In this document: one piece after another, positions 24,994 through 36,028 of the stretch | Layout of the letters: each line of letters opens with the position of its first letter | Numbering within the stretch: the stretch's first letter is position 1 | Source: Pseudomonas paraeruginosa PA7 | GTDB lineage: Bacteria; Pseudomonadota; Gammaproteobacteria; Pseudomonadales; Pseudomonadaceae | Assembly: GCF_000017205.1 (NCBI RefSeq) | Contig: NC_009656.1 | Location: 2,484,001 to 2,548,000 of the forward strand | Reading direction: 5' to 3' | Length of the DNA: 64,000 nucleotides | Notes under the pieces: generated by a model | Database searches by the model: none | What the model was told of the DNA's origin: nothing | What the model saw: only the letters and a program-made list of their open reading frames with translations | Translations under genes and position numbers: made by a program

Positions 24994-25772
24994 TCAAGAC
25001 GGCGGAGGAGATCCAGCGCATGAGCGTGGCCGGCGCGCTCACCGCGAAAGTCCTCGAGGCCCTCGACGAGGTGGTGCGGCCGGGCATCAGCACGGCGGAG
25101 ATCGACCGCTTCTGCGAGCGCTACATCGTCGACACCCTCGCGGCGATCCCCGGCAGCAAGGGGCAGTACGGCTACCCGTTCACGGTGAACACCTCGGTCA
25201 ACGACGTGGTCTGCCATGGCTGGCCGTCGGCGCAGCGGATCCTCCGCGACGGCGATATCGTCAACGTCGACGTCACGGTGATCAAGGACGGCTATTTCGG
25301 CGACAGCAGCAAGATGTACCGGGTCGGCGCCATCGACCGCCAGGCGCAGAAGCTGCTCGACGTCACCCGCGAATGCCTGTACCGGGCGATCCGCGTGGTG
25401 CGCCCGGATGCCACCCTCGGCGACATCGGCCATGCGATCCAGAGCCATGCCGAGTCCAACGGCTACTCGGTGGTCCGTGAATACTGCGGCCACGGCATCG
25501 GCCGCAAGATGCACGAGGCGCCCCAGGTCCTGCACTTCGGCCGCGCCGGCGCGGGGGCGCGGCTGAAGGCCGGGATGACCTTCACCATCGAGCCGATGAT
25601 CAACCAGGGCGGCCACGCGGTGAAGCTGCACAAGGACGGCTGGACCGTGACCACTCGTGACCGCCGCCTGTCGGCCCAGTACGAGCACACCGTGCTGGTC
25701 ACCGAGCGCGGTTGCCGGGTCCTGACCCTGCGCGAAGAAGAGCGCGAGGCGCTGGCCGACCTGGCTGGCTGA
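24990..25772 (+). CDS. Type I methionine aminopeptidase
   Basis: This 260-residue enzyme has the pita-bread fold. All five metal ligands are visible: two Asp in NVDVTVIKDGYFGDSS, His in YCGHGIGRKMHEAP, Glu in TFTIEPM and Glu in SAQYEHTVLV. It removes the N-terminal Met from proteins. It is not in the rpsB-tsf region where the housekeeping gene usually sits, so it is probably the second copy (PA2748 as I recall). The coupling to a ParD-like gene is unusual and conserved in some genomes. Confidence 0.92.
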   Translation: MIKTAEEIQRMSVAGALTAKVLEALDEVVRPGISTAEIDRFCERYIVDTLAAIPGSKGQYGYPFTVNTSVNDVVCHGWPSAQRILRDGDIVNVDVTVIKDGYFGDSSKMYRVGAIDRQAQKLLDVTRECLYRAIRVVRPDATLGDIGHAIQSHAESNGYSVVREYCGHGIGRKMHEAPQVLHFGRAGAGARLKAGMTFTIEPMINQGGHAVKLHKDGWTVTTRDRRLSAQYEHTVLVTERGCRVLTLREEEREALADLAG

Positions 25773-25825
25773 GCGTCGCCCGGGCTGGTTACACTGCGGC
25801 GACTTTTCCGAAGGGAGGCTGACGG

Positions 25826-26059
25826 GTGTCCGGCAGGCGTTTTGGCGAATTCGAACTGCGCGCGACCTGGCTGCGCGAGGACAGCGGCTATCTGGCCGAG
25901 ATTGAGATAACCAGCATCGACGATGGTCGTACCGAATGGCTGGTGCTGCCCGGCCAGCCGCCCTGCGAGAGCCCGGCGGCGGCGTTGTCGCTGGCGGAGG
26001 CGGCGCTATACCGGGTGCGTGGCTTCGATGCGCGGGGGCGGCCGCTGTTTTCCGAATGA
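25826..26059 (+). CDS. Conserved hypothetical protein (77 aa)
   Basis: The start is GTG with a GGGAGG site. The protein looks beta-rich (FGEFELRATWLREDSGYLAE) with a C-terminal helix AALSLAEAALYRVRGF. It lies 53 bases after the aminopeptidase stop and may share its transcript. No family is recognised. Confidence 0.7.
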   Translation: MSGRRFGEFELRATWLREDSGYLAEIEITSIDDGRTEWLVLPGQPPCESPAAALSLAEAALYRVRGFDARGRPLFSE

Positions 26060-26259
26060 GTCTGCTGGCAAATCGCATGATGCATTTCGCACGATCTTGC
26101 AGTTTGCACGGGCCGCTTCGCTTTTTATGATTTCAACCTGTTGATTTTATTGGTTTTTCATTTTTCGTGAGGCTGGCATGAAAGCTGCCACCTTTCCCCA
26201 TGTTGCGGCTGCGGCCGAATCCTCGCAGTCGGTTTTCATGCAAGAGGGGAGAAACGATC

Positions 26260-26547
26260 ATGGAAAAGTCCATCAAGATGCTGTTCGACGCCTTCCAGGC
26301 CACCTTTGCCGTCTCCACCCAGATGCGTCCGGACGGCGGCGCCCTGCTGACCCTGCGCAACGGCGAAGAGATCGTGACCCGTCGCGTGGTGTCTGCCGCC
26401 CAGTTGGCCGACGAGAAACGCATGTACTGGTTCATCAATGCCGTGCGCCGTGACCTGGCCCTGGAGGCGGGGAGCCTGCCTGTGGACGTCGTCGGGACCC
26501 TGCGCCGGCTGCAGGAGCGCGGCCTGCCGAGCTACATCGCGGGCTGA
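26260..26547 (+). CDS. DUF3509 family protein (95 aa)
   Basis: The protein has the DUF3509 pattern: an N-terminal helix (MEKSIKMLFDAFQATF), the RPDGGALLTLRNGEE strand pair, a VVSAAQL turn and a helix AVRRDLALEAGSLP. GAGGGGAG precedes the ATG. The upstream 200 bases are AT-rich and probably hold its promoter. Its function is unknown. Confidence 0.8.
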   Translation: MEKSIKMLFDAFQATFAVSTQMRPDGGALLTLRNGEEIVTRRVVSAAQLADEKRMYWFINAVRRDLALEAGSLPVDVVGTLRRLQERGLPSYIAG

Positions 26548-26749
26548 CGGTTCGTCCGGAATCCTGGCGGAGATCGCCGGCGGGCCGGACGAGAGTGCTA
26601 GAGTGAAGAGCGCAAGGGGCTGGTCGAGGACCGACCGGCCCCCTTTCGCGTCGAGGGCTGTGGCCGTTCGGCGCTTCGGCAGGTCGCCGCGGAACGATGC
26701 AGGATCGTTCCGGTCGGCATCAGGGATGAAAGGACTGACAGGAGTCGGG

Positions 26750-26839
26750 ATGCTGCGTTACGTCGTGGGTTTTCTCGCATTCACCGTGCTGGCGGCTTAT
26801 CTGCTGCTGGGAGTTTCCCAGCACGCCTTCCTGCCCTGA
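26750..26839 (+). CDS. Small single-helix membrane peptide (29 aa)
   Basis: The 29-codon frame has an AGGAG site seven bases before the ATG and encodes a single hydrophobic helix (about 4-22). An in-frame ATG at 26726 would give 37 residues. It ends 14 bases before a converging small membrane-protein gene. It is plausible, with no known role. Confidence 0.5.
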   Translation: MLRYVVGFLAFTVLAAYLLLGVSQHAFLP

Positions 26840-26852
26840 CAGGACGGCGCCT

Positions 26853-27029
26853 TCAGCTGCGCTGTGGCAGCGCCTGCGCGGGCCGTTCGGCAGCAGGCGT
26901 GTGCGCCCGGCGGGCCTTGCGCTGCAGGCGCGCGCGCCGACGCGGCACGCGCAGGAAAGCCCACAGGGTGACGCCGGCGAGACCTAGCCAGGCGAGGATC
27001 AGCAAAGTGACAAAGGATTCGGGAGTCAT
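26853..27029 (-). CDS. Small single-pass membrane protein (58 aa)
   Basis: I read a 58-codon frame on the minus strand with a strong GGAGGA site six to nine bases before the ATG. One hydrophobic helix (about 6-26) is followed by a very basic tail (RVPRRRARLQRKARRAH), which would face the cytoplasm. It converges with the 29-residue peptide gene. Its function is unknown. Confidence 0.62.
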   Translation of the reverse strand: MTPESFVTLLILAWLGLAGVTLWAFLRVPRRRARLQRKARRAHTPAAERPAQALPQRS

Positions 27030-27113
27030 GGTTCGTCCTCCTCTTGCCCAAGGATAGACCTTCCGGGCAGGGGAATTACTGCAACCGCTCTTCGACCAAG
27101 GTCGGTGGCGCGC

Positions 27114-27440
27114 TCAGTCGGCGCCGGCGCCGACCAGCGCCAGGCAGCCGGTGAGGCTGGTCAGCAGGGGCAGGGCGAGCAGGAACGCCAGCCACACGGT
27201 TTCCATGCGCAGCAGCGTAGCGCCGAGGAACAGCGCGACCAGGAGGATGGTCATGAGCAGGGCGGTCCAGCCGAAGTACATGGCGAAGTTGTCGATGCCC
27301 AGGCCCAGCCCCCAACCCAGTAGCACGGCCCAGACCCCGGCCAGCGCCAGACCGAGGGCCAGCATGCTCGCCAGAGTGCCGGCGGACGGGGCATGCAGCG
27401 GGTGGTTGCGGAATAGCTCGTAGAAGATCGGCGTATTCAT
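27114..27440 (-). CDS. Integral membrane protein (108 aa)
   Basis: About three hydrophobic helices fill the protein after a short polar N terminus (MNTPIFYELFRNHPLHAPS). The ATG at 27440 has GGAGG eight bases upstream; the GTG at 27449 overlaps that site and is unlikely. Its family is unknown. The gene is upstream of the small membrane-protein gene on the same strand, 84 bases apart, so they may be cotranscribed. Confidence 0.75.
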   Translation of the reverse strand: MNTPIFYELFRNHPLHAPSAGTLASMLALGLALAGVWAVLLGWGLGLGIDNFAMYFGWTALLMTILLVALFLGATLLRMETVWLAFLLALPLLTSLTGCLALVGAGAD

Positions 27441-27631
27441 CGGCGTCACCTCCGCAGGGGAACTTCCAGCCTAGTCCAGCGGGCGAGACGGCCCTAGACC
27501 TATTTGTCATTACGGGGCGTGACCTCAGGCCGGTAGCATCCATCTTTACCAGGCGATGCCGTGCATCGGGCTGCGAGCCCGGTCACCGTTCGTCGCGCCG
27601 TGTCGAAAAAGAAACCGGAAGGGTTGCGTGC

Positions 27632-28483
27632 ATGAGTGGCGAACTCGCCTCGTTCGAGGTGGATGGGTATCAACTGGTCTATCAGGACCTGGGCGAGGGC
27701 ACGCCGGTGCTGCTGGTCCACGGTTCGCTGTGCGACTACCGCTACTGGCAATGGCAGTTGCGCAGCCTCGGCGAGCGCCACCGGCTGATCGTGCCGAGCC
27801 TGCGTCACTACTACCCCGAGCGCTGGGACGGGCAGGGCGCGGACTTCACCAGCGCCCGCCACGTCGCCGACCTGCTGGCGCTGGTCGAGCGGCTCGGCGA
27901 GCCGGTACACCTGCTCGGCCATTCCCGTGGCGGCAACCTGGCATTGCGCCTGGCGCTGGCCGCGCCGGACGCCCTGCGTTCGCTGAGCCTGGCCGATCCC
28001 GGCGGCGACTATGCCGCCGAGGTCTACGCCCACGCCGGCCTGGCTGCTCCCGAGGAGCCGTTGGAGCGTAATCGGTTCCGTCGCCAGGCGCTCGAACTGA
28101 TTCGTGGCGGCGAGGCGGAGCGGGGGCTGGAGCTGTTCGTCGATACGGTGAGCGGCGCCGGGGTATGGAAACGCTCGTCGGCGACGTTCCGCCGAATGAC
28201 CCTGGACAACGCCATGACCCTGGTCGGGCAGGTGGCCGACCAGCCGCCGGCGCTGCGCCTGCCGGAGTTGCGCTCGATCGACCTGCCGACCCTGATCCTC
28301 AACGGCGAACGCAGTCCGCAACCCTTCCCGACCACCGCCGAGGCGCTGGCGGCGGCCCTGCCGCGCGCCGAGCTGCAACGCATCCAGGGCGCTTCCCACG
28401 GCCTCAACGCCACCCGTCCGGCGGCGTTCAACCGCGCCGTGCAGGAATTCCTCGCGCGGGTCGAGGGCGGCGCCGCGCGCTGA
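27632..28483 (+). CDS. Alpha/beta-hydrolase
   Basis: This 283-residue soluble hydrolase has the HG oxyanion motif in LLVHGSLCDYRYW (about 30), the nucleophile elbow GHSRGG near residue 95, an acid in LNGERSPQPF and the catalytic His in GASHGLN near 252. It resembles haloalkane-dehalogenase-like/epoxide-hydrolase-type hydrolases, but the substrate is unknown. A terminator hairpin follows at 28547. Confidence 0.88.
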   Translation: MSGELASFEVDGYQLVYQDLGEGTPVLLVHGSLCDYRYWQWQLRSLGERHRLIVPSLRHYYPERWDGQGADFTSARHVADLLALVERLGEPVHLLGHSRGGNLALRLALAAPDALRSLSLADPGGDYAAEVYAHAGLAAPEEPLERNRFRRQALELIRGGEAERGLELFVDTVSGAGVWKRSSATFRRMTLDNAMTLVGQVADQPPALRLPELRSIDLPTLILNGERSPQPFPTTAEALAAALPRAELQRIQGASHGLNATRPAAFNRAVQEFLARVEGGAAR

Positions 28484-28546
28484 AGCGCAATGTGCCGCAC
28501 TGACCGCTCGTCAGCTCGTCGCGGATGCTTTACCATGGTGACTTCG

Positions 28547-28570
28547 CGCCGGATCAGCTCCGGCGTTTTT
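28547..28570 (+). terminator. Terminator upstream of thrS
   Basis: CGCCGGA pairs with TCCGGCG around a five-base loop, then T5 at 28566-28570. It separates the hydrolase gene from thrS. If the thrS promoter lies before it, it could be an attenuator, but I see no leader peptide rich in Thr codons. Confidence 0.75.
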
Positions 28571-28732
28571 CGTCTGTATCCATTCCCAGTGATCTCCGTC
28601 CGCGCGCTTCGGCGCAGGGGTGCCGCAAGGCGCCTGCCACTGTGAGGCAGGCCGGCCCGGCGGGCGACGCTTACTGGCACATCCCAACCCACGTGGCCTT
28701 TGGTAGGGGTCACCACTAGGAGAGGAGGCGCC

Positions 28733-30655
28733 ATGCCCATCATTACTCTTCCCGACGGCAGTCAACGTTCCTTCGATCACCCGGTCTCCGTGGCCGAGGT
28801 GGCCCAATCCATCGGCGCGGGCCTGGCCAAGGCGACCCTCGCCGGCAAGGTCGACGGCCGCCTGGTCGACGCCTGCGACACCATCGAGCGCGACGCGACC
28901 CTGCAGATCATCACGCCCAAGGACGAGGAAGGACTGGAGATCATCCGCCACTCCTGCGCCCATCTGGTCGGCCATGCGGTCAAGCAACTCTATCCGACCG
29001 CGAAGATGGTCATCGGCCCGGTGATCGAGGAAGGCTTCTACTACGACATCTTCTTCGAGCGCCCCTTCACCCCCGAGGACATGGCGGCGATCCAGCAGCG
29101 CATGCGTGAGCTGATCGACAAGGACTACGACGTGATCAAGAAGATGACCCCGCGCGCCGAGGTCATCGAACTGTTCAAGTCCCGTGGCGAAGACTACAAG
29201 CTGCGCCTGATCGACGACATGCCGGACGAGAAGGCCATGGGCCTGTACTTCCATGAGGAGTACGTGGACATGTGCCGCGGCCCGCACGTGCCGAACACCC
29301 GCTTCCTCAAGGCGTTCCAGCTGACCAAGATTTCCGGCGCCTACTGGCGCGGCGACTCGAAGAACGAGCAGCTGCAACGTATCTATGGCACCGCCTGGGC
29401 CGACAAGAAGCAACTGGCGGCCTACATCCAGCGCATCGAAGAGGCCGAGAAGCGCGACCATCGCCGCATCGGCAAGCAGCTCGACCTGTTCCACCTGCAG
29501 GAAGAAGCGCCGGGCATGGTGTTCTGGCACCCGAACGGCTGGAGCGTCTATCAGGTGCTCGAGCAGTACATGCGCAAGGTCCAGCGTGACCATGGCTACG
29601 TCGAAGTGCGTACCCCGCAGGTGGTCGACCGCATCCTCTGGGAGCGTTCGGGCCACTGGTCGAACTACGCCGAGAACATGTTCACCACCGCGTCGGAAAG
29701 CCGCGACTACGCGGTCAAGCCGATGAACTGCCCGTGCCACGTGCAGATCTTCAACCAGGGCCTGAAGTCCTACCGCGACCTGCCGCTGCGCCTCGCCGAG
29801 TTCGGCGCCTGCCACCGCAACGAGCCGTCCGGCGCGCTGCACGGGATCATGCGCGTACGCGGCTTCACCCAGGACGACGCGCATATCTTCTGCACCGAAG
29901 AGCAGGTGAAGAAGGAAGCGGCCGATTTCATCAAGCTGACCTTGCAGGTCTACCGCGACTTCGGCTTCACCGATATCGCCATGAAGCTGTCGACCCGTCC
30001 GGCCAAGCGCGTCGGTTCCGACGAGCTGTGGGATCGCGCCGAAGGCGCGCTGGCCGATGCGCTGAACGAGTCCGGCCTGGCCTGGGAATACCAGCCGGGC
30101 GAGGGCGCGTTCTACGGGCCGAAGATCGAGTTCACCCTGAAGGACTGCCTCGGCCGCAACTGGCAGTGCGGCACCCTGCAATACGACCCGAACCTGCCGG
30201 AGCGCCTGGACGCCAGCTACATCGCCGAGGACAACAACCGCAAGCGCCCGGTGATGCTGCACCGCGCGATCCTCGGGTCGTTCGAGCGCTTCATCGGCAT
30301 GCTCATCGAACACTACGCCGGGGCCTTCCCGGCCTGGCTGGCGCCGACCCAGGCGGTGGTGATGAACATCACCGACAAGCAGGCCGATTTCGCCGCCGAG
30401 GTGGTGCGGATCCTCGGGGAAAGCGGATTCCGTGCCAAGTCCGACTTGAGAAACGAGAAGATCGGCTTTAAAATCCGCGAGCATACTTTGCTCAAGGTTC
30501 CCTATCTCTTGGTTATTGGAGATCGGGAAGTTGAATCGAAGGCCGTCGCGGTGCGTACGCGCGAAGGGGAAGACCTGGGCTCCATGCCCGTCACCCAGTT
30601 CGCTGAGCTGTTGGCACAGGCGGTTTCCCGGCGTGGTCGCCAAGACTCGGAGTAA
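28733..30655 (+). CDS. thrS: Threonyl-tRNA synthetase
   Basis: This 640-residue class II synthetase is close to the E. coli length. The order is an N-terminal TGS domain (about 1-62), an editing domain with the [11 protein letters not shown] zinc-like motif (about 70-82), the class II core with motif 2 ([15 protein letters not shown], about 362) and motif 3 ([16 protein letters not shown], about 508-523), and the anticodon-binding domain. Three zinc ligands (Cys in MNCPCH and two His) are present. It charges tRNA-Thr in the cytoplasm and heads the translation operon here. AGGAGAGGAGG precedes the ATG. Confidence 0.97.
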   Translation: MPIITLPDGSQRSFDHPVSVAEVAQSIGAGLAKATLAGKVDGRLVDACDTIERDATLQIITPKDEEGLEIIRHSCAHLVGHAVKQLYPTAKMVIGPVIEEGFYYDIFFERPFTPEDMAAIQQRMRELIDKDYDVIKKMTPRAEVIELFKSRGEDYKLRLIDDMPDEKAMGLYFHEEYVDMCRGPHVPNTRFLKAFQLTKISGAYWRGDSKNEQLQRIYGTAWADKKQLAAYIQRIEEAEKRDHRRIGKQLDLFHLQEEAPGMVFWHPNGWSVYQVLEQYMRKVQRDHGYVEVRTPQVVDRILWERSGHWSNYAENMFTTASESRDYAVKPMNCPCHVQIFNQGLKSYRDLPLRLAEFGACHRNEPSGALHGIMRVRGFTQDDAHIFCTEEQVKKEAADFIKLTLQVYRDFGFTDIAMKLSTRPAKRVGSDELWDRAEGALADALNESGLAWEYQPGEGAFYGPKIEFTLKDCLGRNWQCGTLQYDPNLPERLDASYIAEDNNRKRPVMLHRAILGSFERFIGMLIEHYAGAFPAWLAPTQAVVMNITDKQADFAAEVVRILGESGFRAKSDLRNEKIGFKIREHTLLKVPYLLVIGDREVESKAVAVRTREGEDLGSMPVTQFAELLAQAVSRRGRQDSE

Positions 30656-30657
30656 TC

Positions 30658-31206
30658 ATTATTAAGCGTGAAATGAGACAGGATAAGCGAGCTCAACCGA
30701 AACCCCCGATCAACGAGAACATCTCGGCTCGTGAGGTACGGTTGATTGGAGCTGATGGCCAGCAGGTTGGTGTTGTTTCGATCGATGAGGCGATCCGCCT
30801 AGCCGAAGAGGCGAAGCTGGACCTGGTTGAGATTTCGGCCGACGCGGTGCCTCCTGTCTGCCGCATCATGGACTACGGCAAGCACCTGTTCGAGAAGAAG
30901 AAGCAGGCTGCGGTCGCCAAGAAGAACCAGAAGCAGGCTCAGGTCAAAGAAATCAAGTTTCGTCCAGGGACGGAAGAAGGGGATTACCAGGTAAAACTAC
31001 GCAACCTGGTACGTTTCCTTAGCGATGGGGACAAGGCCAAGGTATCCCTGCGATTCCGCGGTCGTGAGATGGCCCACCAGGAACTGGGGATGGAGCTGTT
31101 GAAGCGGGTCGAAGCCGACCTCGTGGAATACGGCACCGTCGAGCAGCATCCTAAGCTGGAAGGACGCCAGCTGATGATGGTCATCGCTCCCAAGAAGAAA
31201 AAGTAA
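30658..31206 (+). CDS. infC: Translation initiation factor IF-3
   Basis: This protein of about 182 residues binds the 30S subunit and proofreads start codons. The N-domain begins at [16 protein letters not shown] and the basic linker plus C-domain follow. No AUG stands at the proper distance: GGAG (30649-30652) is followed by ATC, ATT and ATT at 30655, 30658 and 30661, and the first ATG (30673) is too far. A rare AUU (or AUC) start is the known autoregulatory feature of infC, and I chose 30658. The thrS stop overlaps this site. Confidence 0.92.
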   Translation: MIKREMRQDKRAQPKPPINENISAREVRLIGADGQQVGVVSIDEAIRLAEEAKLDLVEISADAVPPVCRIMDYGKHLFEKKKQAAVAKKNQKQAQVKEIKFRPGTEEGDYQVKLRNLVRFLSDGDKAKVSLRFRGREMAHQELGMELLKRVEADLVEYGTVEQHPKLEGRQLMMVIAPKKKK

Positions 31207-31267
31207 CCACCAGGGCACTGGCAGGCCTTGCGGTTATGCGTAATCACTCAATGCGGAGTATCCGAAC

Positions 31268-31462
31268 ATGCCAAAGATGAAGACCAAAAGTGGCGCGGCC
31301 AAGCGCTTCAAGAAGACTGCTGGTGGCCTCAAGCACAAGCATGCCTTCAAGAGCCACATCCTGACCAAGATGACCACCAAGCGTAAGCGTCAACTGCGCG
31401 GCACCTCGATGCTGAACAAGTCTGACGTTGCGCGCGTAGAACGCTCCCTGCGTCTGCGCTGA
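31268..31462 (+). CDS. rpmI: 50S ribosomal protein L35
   Basis: This 64-residue, very basic protein has the L35 pattern [20 protein letters not shown] at the start and the conserved HKKHAF-like segment [10 protein letters not shown]. It lies between infC and rplT as in most proteobacteria and is translated from the same mRNA, where L20 represses translation in E. coli. Confidence 0.97.
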
Positions 31463-31485
31463 TTATTAAGGTAGAGGATTAATTC

Positions 31486-31842
31486 ATGGCTCGTGTTAAG
31501 CGTGGCGTTATCGCCCGTCGTCGTCACAAGAAAATTCTGAAGCTCGCCAAGGGCTACTACGGTGCACGCTCGCGCGTGTTCCGCGTTGCCAAGCAGGCGG
31601 TGATCAAGGCTGGCCAATACGCCTACCGTGACCGCCGTCAGCGCAAGCGTCAGTTCCGCGCACTGTGGATCGCCCGTATCAACGCTGGTGCTCGTCAGAA
31701 CGGTCTGTCCTACAGCCGCCTGATCGCCGGCCTGAAAAAGGCGGCCATCGAGATCGACCGTAAGGTCCTGGCCGATCTGGCAGTGAACGAAAAAGCGGCG
31801 TTTACCGCGATTGTCGAGAAAGCGAAGGCAAGCTTGGCTTAA
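31486..31842 (+). CDS. rplT: 50S ribosomal protein L20
   Basis: This 118-residue basic protein starts [20 protein letters not shown] and ends with the globular domain containing [17 protein letters not shown]. It is needed for early 50S assembly and in E. coli also represses the rpmI-rplT mRNA. It ends 46 bases before a strong hairpin and 98 bases before pheS. Confidence 0.97.
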
Positions 31843-31887
31843 GCCCTACGACAATCACCGGACCTCGGTCCGGACGTAACGTCACCG

Positions 31888-32956
<1,069 letters not shown>

Positions 32957-32990
32957 GCCAGAACGCAACCGGATTCCTTAGGAGAACAGG

Positions 32991-35369
32991 ATGAAATTCA
33001 GTGAAAAGTGGCTGCGGAGCTGGGCAAATCCGCAGGTTTCCCATGACGAGCTGGTCGCTCGCCTGTCCATGGTCGGCCTCGAGGTCGACGCCGACCTGCC
33101 GGTCGCCGGCGCCTTCAGCGGCGTGGTGGTCGGCGAGGTGCTCTCGACCGAACAGCATCCGGACGCCGACAAGCTGCGCGTCTGCCAGGTCAGCAACGGC
33201 AGCGAGACCTTCCAGGTCGTCTGCGGCGCGCCCAACGTGCGCGCGGGCCTGAAGATTCCCTTCGCCATGATCGGCGCCGAACTGCCGGGCGACTTCAAGA
33301 TCAAGAAAGCCAAGCTGCGTGGCGTCGAGTCCTTCGGCATGCTCTGCTCGGCCAAGGAATTGCAGATCAGCGAAGAGAACGCCGGTCTGCTCGAGCTGCC
33401 GGCCGACGCGCCGGTCGGCCAGGACGTCCGCACCTACCTGGAGCTGGACGACTACACCATCGAGGTCGGCCTGACCCCGAACCGCGGTGACTGCCTGTCG
33501 CTCGCCGGCCTGGCCCGCGAAGTCAGCGCCATCTACGACGTACCGCTGGCGCCGGTGGCGGTGGATGCGGTCGCCGCGCAGCACGACGAGACCCGTCCGG
33601 TCGAACTCGACGCGCCGGCCGCCTGCCCGCGCTATCTCGGACGGGTGATCCGCAACGTCGACCTGAGCCGGCCGACCCCGTTGTGGATGGTCGAGCGCCT
33701 GCGCCGTTCCGACATTCGCAGTATCGACCCGGTGGTCGACGTCACCAACTACGTGATGATCGAACTGGGCCAGCCGATGCATGCCTTCGACCTTGCCGAG
33801 ATCAACGGCGGCGTGCGCGTGCGCATGGCCGAGGACGGCGAGAAGCTGGTCCTGCTCGACGGCCAGGAAATCACCCTGCGCGCCGACACCCTGGTGATCG
33901 CCGACCACCAGCGCGCCCTGGCCATCGCCGGGGTGATGGGCGGCGAGCACAGCGGCGTCAGCGACAGCACCCGCGACCTGTTCCTCGAAGCCGCGTTCTT
34001 CGACACCATCGCCCTGGCCGGCAAGGCCCGCTCCTATGGCCTGCACACCGACTCCTCGCATCGCTTCGAGCGCGGCGTCGACAGCCAGTTGGCGCGCAAG
34101 GCCATGGAGCGCGCGACGCGCCTGATCCTCGACATCGTCGGCGGTGAACCGGGGCCGATCGTCGAGCAGGTCAGCGAAGCGCACCTGCCGAAGGTCGCGC
34201 CGATCACCCTGCGCGCCGAGCGCGTGACCCAGATGCTCGGCATGCCGCTGGACGCCGCCGAGATCGTGCGCCTGCTGCAAGCCCTGGAGCTGACGGTGGT
34301 AGCCGATGGGGAAGGGCAGTGGTCGGTCGGCGTACCGAGCCATCGCTTCGACATTTCCCTGGAAGTCGACCTGATCGAGGAACTGGCCCGTCTCTACGGA
34401 TACAATCGCCTGCCGGTGCGCTACCCGCAGGCGCGCCTGGCGCCGAACAACAAGCCGGAAGCGCGCGCCGCGCTGCCGCTGCTGCGGCGCCTGCTGGTCG
34501 CCCGCGGCTACCAGGAAGCGATCACCTTCAGCTTCATCGATCCGGCCCTGTTCGAACTGTTCGATCCGGGCACCCAGCCGCTGACCCTGGCCAACCCGAT
34601 CTCCGCCGACATGGCGGCGATGCGTTCCAGCCTCTGGCCGGGCCTGGTCAAGGCGCTGCAGCACAACCTCAACCGCCAGCAGTCGCGGGTCCGCCTGTTC
34701 GAAAGCGGCCTGCGCTTCGTCGGTCAACTGGAAGGCCTGAAGCAGGAAGCCATGCTCGCCGGCGCCATCTGCGGCAAGCGCCTGCCGGAAGGCTGGGCCA
34801 ACGGCCGTGACGGCGTGGACTTCTTCGACGCCAAGGCCGATGTCGAGGCAGTGCTGGCCAGTGCCGGCGCCCTCGGCGACTTCAGCTTCGTGCCCGGCGA
34901 GCACCCGGCGCTGCACCCGGGGCAGACCGCGCGCATCGAGCGGGACGGGCGGCTGGTCGGCTACCTGGGCGCGCTGCATCCGGAATTGGCGAAGAAACTC
35001 GACCTCGAGCAGCCGGTGTTCCTCTTCGAGCTGCTGCTGGCCGAAGTGGTCGACGGCCACCTGCCGAAGTTCCGCGAGCTGTCGCGCTTCCCCGAAGTGC
35101 GCCGCGACCTGGCGCTGCTGGTGGACCAGGACGTGCCGGCACAAGACATCCTGACACAAATCCGTGCGGCGGCCGGCGAATGGCTGACGGACCTCAGGCT
35201 GTTTGATGTGTATCACGGTAAAGGCATTGATCCGCATAGAAAAAGCCTTGCCGTCGGCTTGACCTGGCAGCATCCATCGCGCACTCTTAATGACGATGAA
35301 GTCAATAGCACGACGCAGAACATCGTCACGTCGTTGAAAGAAAGGTTCAATGCCACGTTAAGGAAATAG
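32991..35369 (+). CDS. pheT: Phenylalanyl-tRNA synthetase beta subunit
   Basis: This 792-residue subunit carries, in order, an N-terminal OB-fold tRNA-binding domain (about 40-150), the B3/B4 editing domain (about 210-390, with MHAFDLAEI), B5 domains, the class II-like core, and a C-terminal anticodon-binding ferredoxin-like domain. It recognises tRNA-Phe and hydrolyses mischarged Tyr-tRNA. It is followed three bases later by ihfA, as in E. coli. Confidence 0.97.
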   Translation: MKFSEKWLRSWANPQVSHDELVARLSMVGLEVDADLPVAGAFSGVVVGEVLSTEQHPDADKLRVCQVSNGSETFQVVCGAPNVRAGLKIPFAMIGAELPGDFKIKKAKLRGVESFGMLCSAKELQISEENAGLLELPADAPVGQDVRTYLELDDYTIEVGLTPNRGDCLSLAGLAREVSAIYDVPLAPVAVDAVAAQHDETRPVELDAPAACPRYLGRVIRNVDLSRPTPLWMVERLRRSDIRSIDPVVDVTNYVMIELGQPMHAFDLAEINGGVRVRMAEDGEKLVLLDGQEITLRADTLVIADHQRALAIAGVMGGEHSGVSDSTRDLFLEAAFFDTIALAGKARSYGLHTDSSHRFERGVDSQLARKAMERATRLILDIVGGEPGPIVEQVSEAHLPKVAPITLRAERVTQMLGMPLDAAEIVRLLQALELTVVADGEGQWSVGVPSHRFDISLEVDLIEELARLYGYNRLPVRYPQARLAPNNKPEARAALPLLRRLLVARGYQEAITFSFIDPALFELFDPGTQPLTLANPISADMAAMRSSLWPGLVKALQHNLNRQQSRVRLFESGLRFVGQLEGLKQEAMLAGAICGKRLPEGWANGRDGVDFFDAKADVEAVLASAGALGDFSFVPGEHPALHPGQTARIERDGRLVGYLGALHPELAKKLDLEQPVFLFELLLAEVVDGHLPKFRELSRFPEVRRDLALLVDQDVPAQDILTQIRAAAGEWLTDLRLFDVYHGKGIDPHRKSLAVGLTWQHPSRTLNDDEVNSTTQNIVTSLKERFNATLRK

Positions 35370-35372
35370 CGT

Positions 35373-35675
35373 ATGGGGGCTCTGACGAAAGCTGAAATTG
35401 CGGAACGTCTGTACGAAGAGCTGGGCCTGAACAAGCGGGAAGCCAAGGAGTTGGTGGAGCTGTTCTTCGAAGAGATCCGCCAGGCGCTGGAGCACAACGA
35501 GCAGGTCAAGCTGTCCGGTTTCGGCAACTTCGACCTGCGCGACAAGCGCCAGCGCCCCGGCCGCAACCCGAAGACCGGCGAAGAAATCCCGATCACGGCC
35601 CGCCGCGTTGTCACCTTTCGTCCAGGGCAGAAACTGAAGGCCAGGGTTGAGGCATATGCTGGAACCAAGTCATAA
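35373..35675 (+). CDS. ihfA: Integration host factor alpha subunit
   Basis: This 100-residue DNA-bending protein of the HU/IHF family starts [20 protein letters not shown]. The beta-arm segment [14 protein letters not shown] carries the Pro that inserts into the minor groove. Its partner is IHF-beta. It is at the end of the pheST operon, the usual place, and overlaps the following MerR-type gene by 20 bases. Confidence 0.97.
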   Translation: MGALTKAEIAERLYEELGLNKREAKELVELFFEEIRQALEHNEQVKLSGFGNFDLRDKRQRPGRNPKTGEEIPITARRVVTFRPGQKLKARVEAYAGTKS

Positions 35676-36012
35676 CGACGAGCTGCCACCGATTCCCGGC
35701 AAGCGCTACTTCACCATCGGCGAAGTCAGCGACTTGTGCGCGGTCAAGCCCCACGTGCTGCGCTACTGGGAGCAGGAGTTCCCGCAGCTCAACCCGGTGA
35801 AGCGCCGCGGAAACCGCCGCTATTATCAGCGTCAGGACGTGCTGATGATCCGCCAGATCCGCGCGCTCCTCTACGACCAGGGCTTCACCATCGGCGGGGC
35901 GCGCCAGCGCCTCTCCGGCGACGAGGCCAAGGACGACGTCACCCAGTACAAGCAGCTCATCCGCCAGATGATCGCCGAGCTGGAAGAAGTCCTGCTGGTC
36001 CTGAAGAAGTGA
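35656..36012 (+). CDS. MerR-family transcriptional regulator
   Basis: This 118-residue regulator has the MerR winged helix ([28 protein letters not shown]) at residues 17-44, followed by [14 protein letters not shown] coiled-coil dimerisation helix follows (about 85-118). No effector domain is present, as in other short MerR proteins linked to ihfA (PA2737-like). It starts within ihfA and is coupled to it. Its targets are unknown. Confidence 0.9.
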   Translation: MLEPSHNDELPPIPGKRYFTIGEVSDLCAVKPHVLRYWEQEFPQLNPVKRRGNRRYYQRQDVLMIRQIRALLYDQGFTIGGARQRLSGDEAKDDVTQYKQLIRQMIAELEEVLLVLKK

Positions 36013-36028
36013 CGGAAGCAAAAAAAAC

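Noticed and set aside
28484..28732. A T-box or Thr leader-peptide attenuator before thrS
   Set aside because: No T-box signature and no Thr-codon run; only an ordinary terminator at 28547-28570 is seen.
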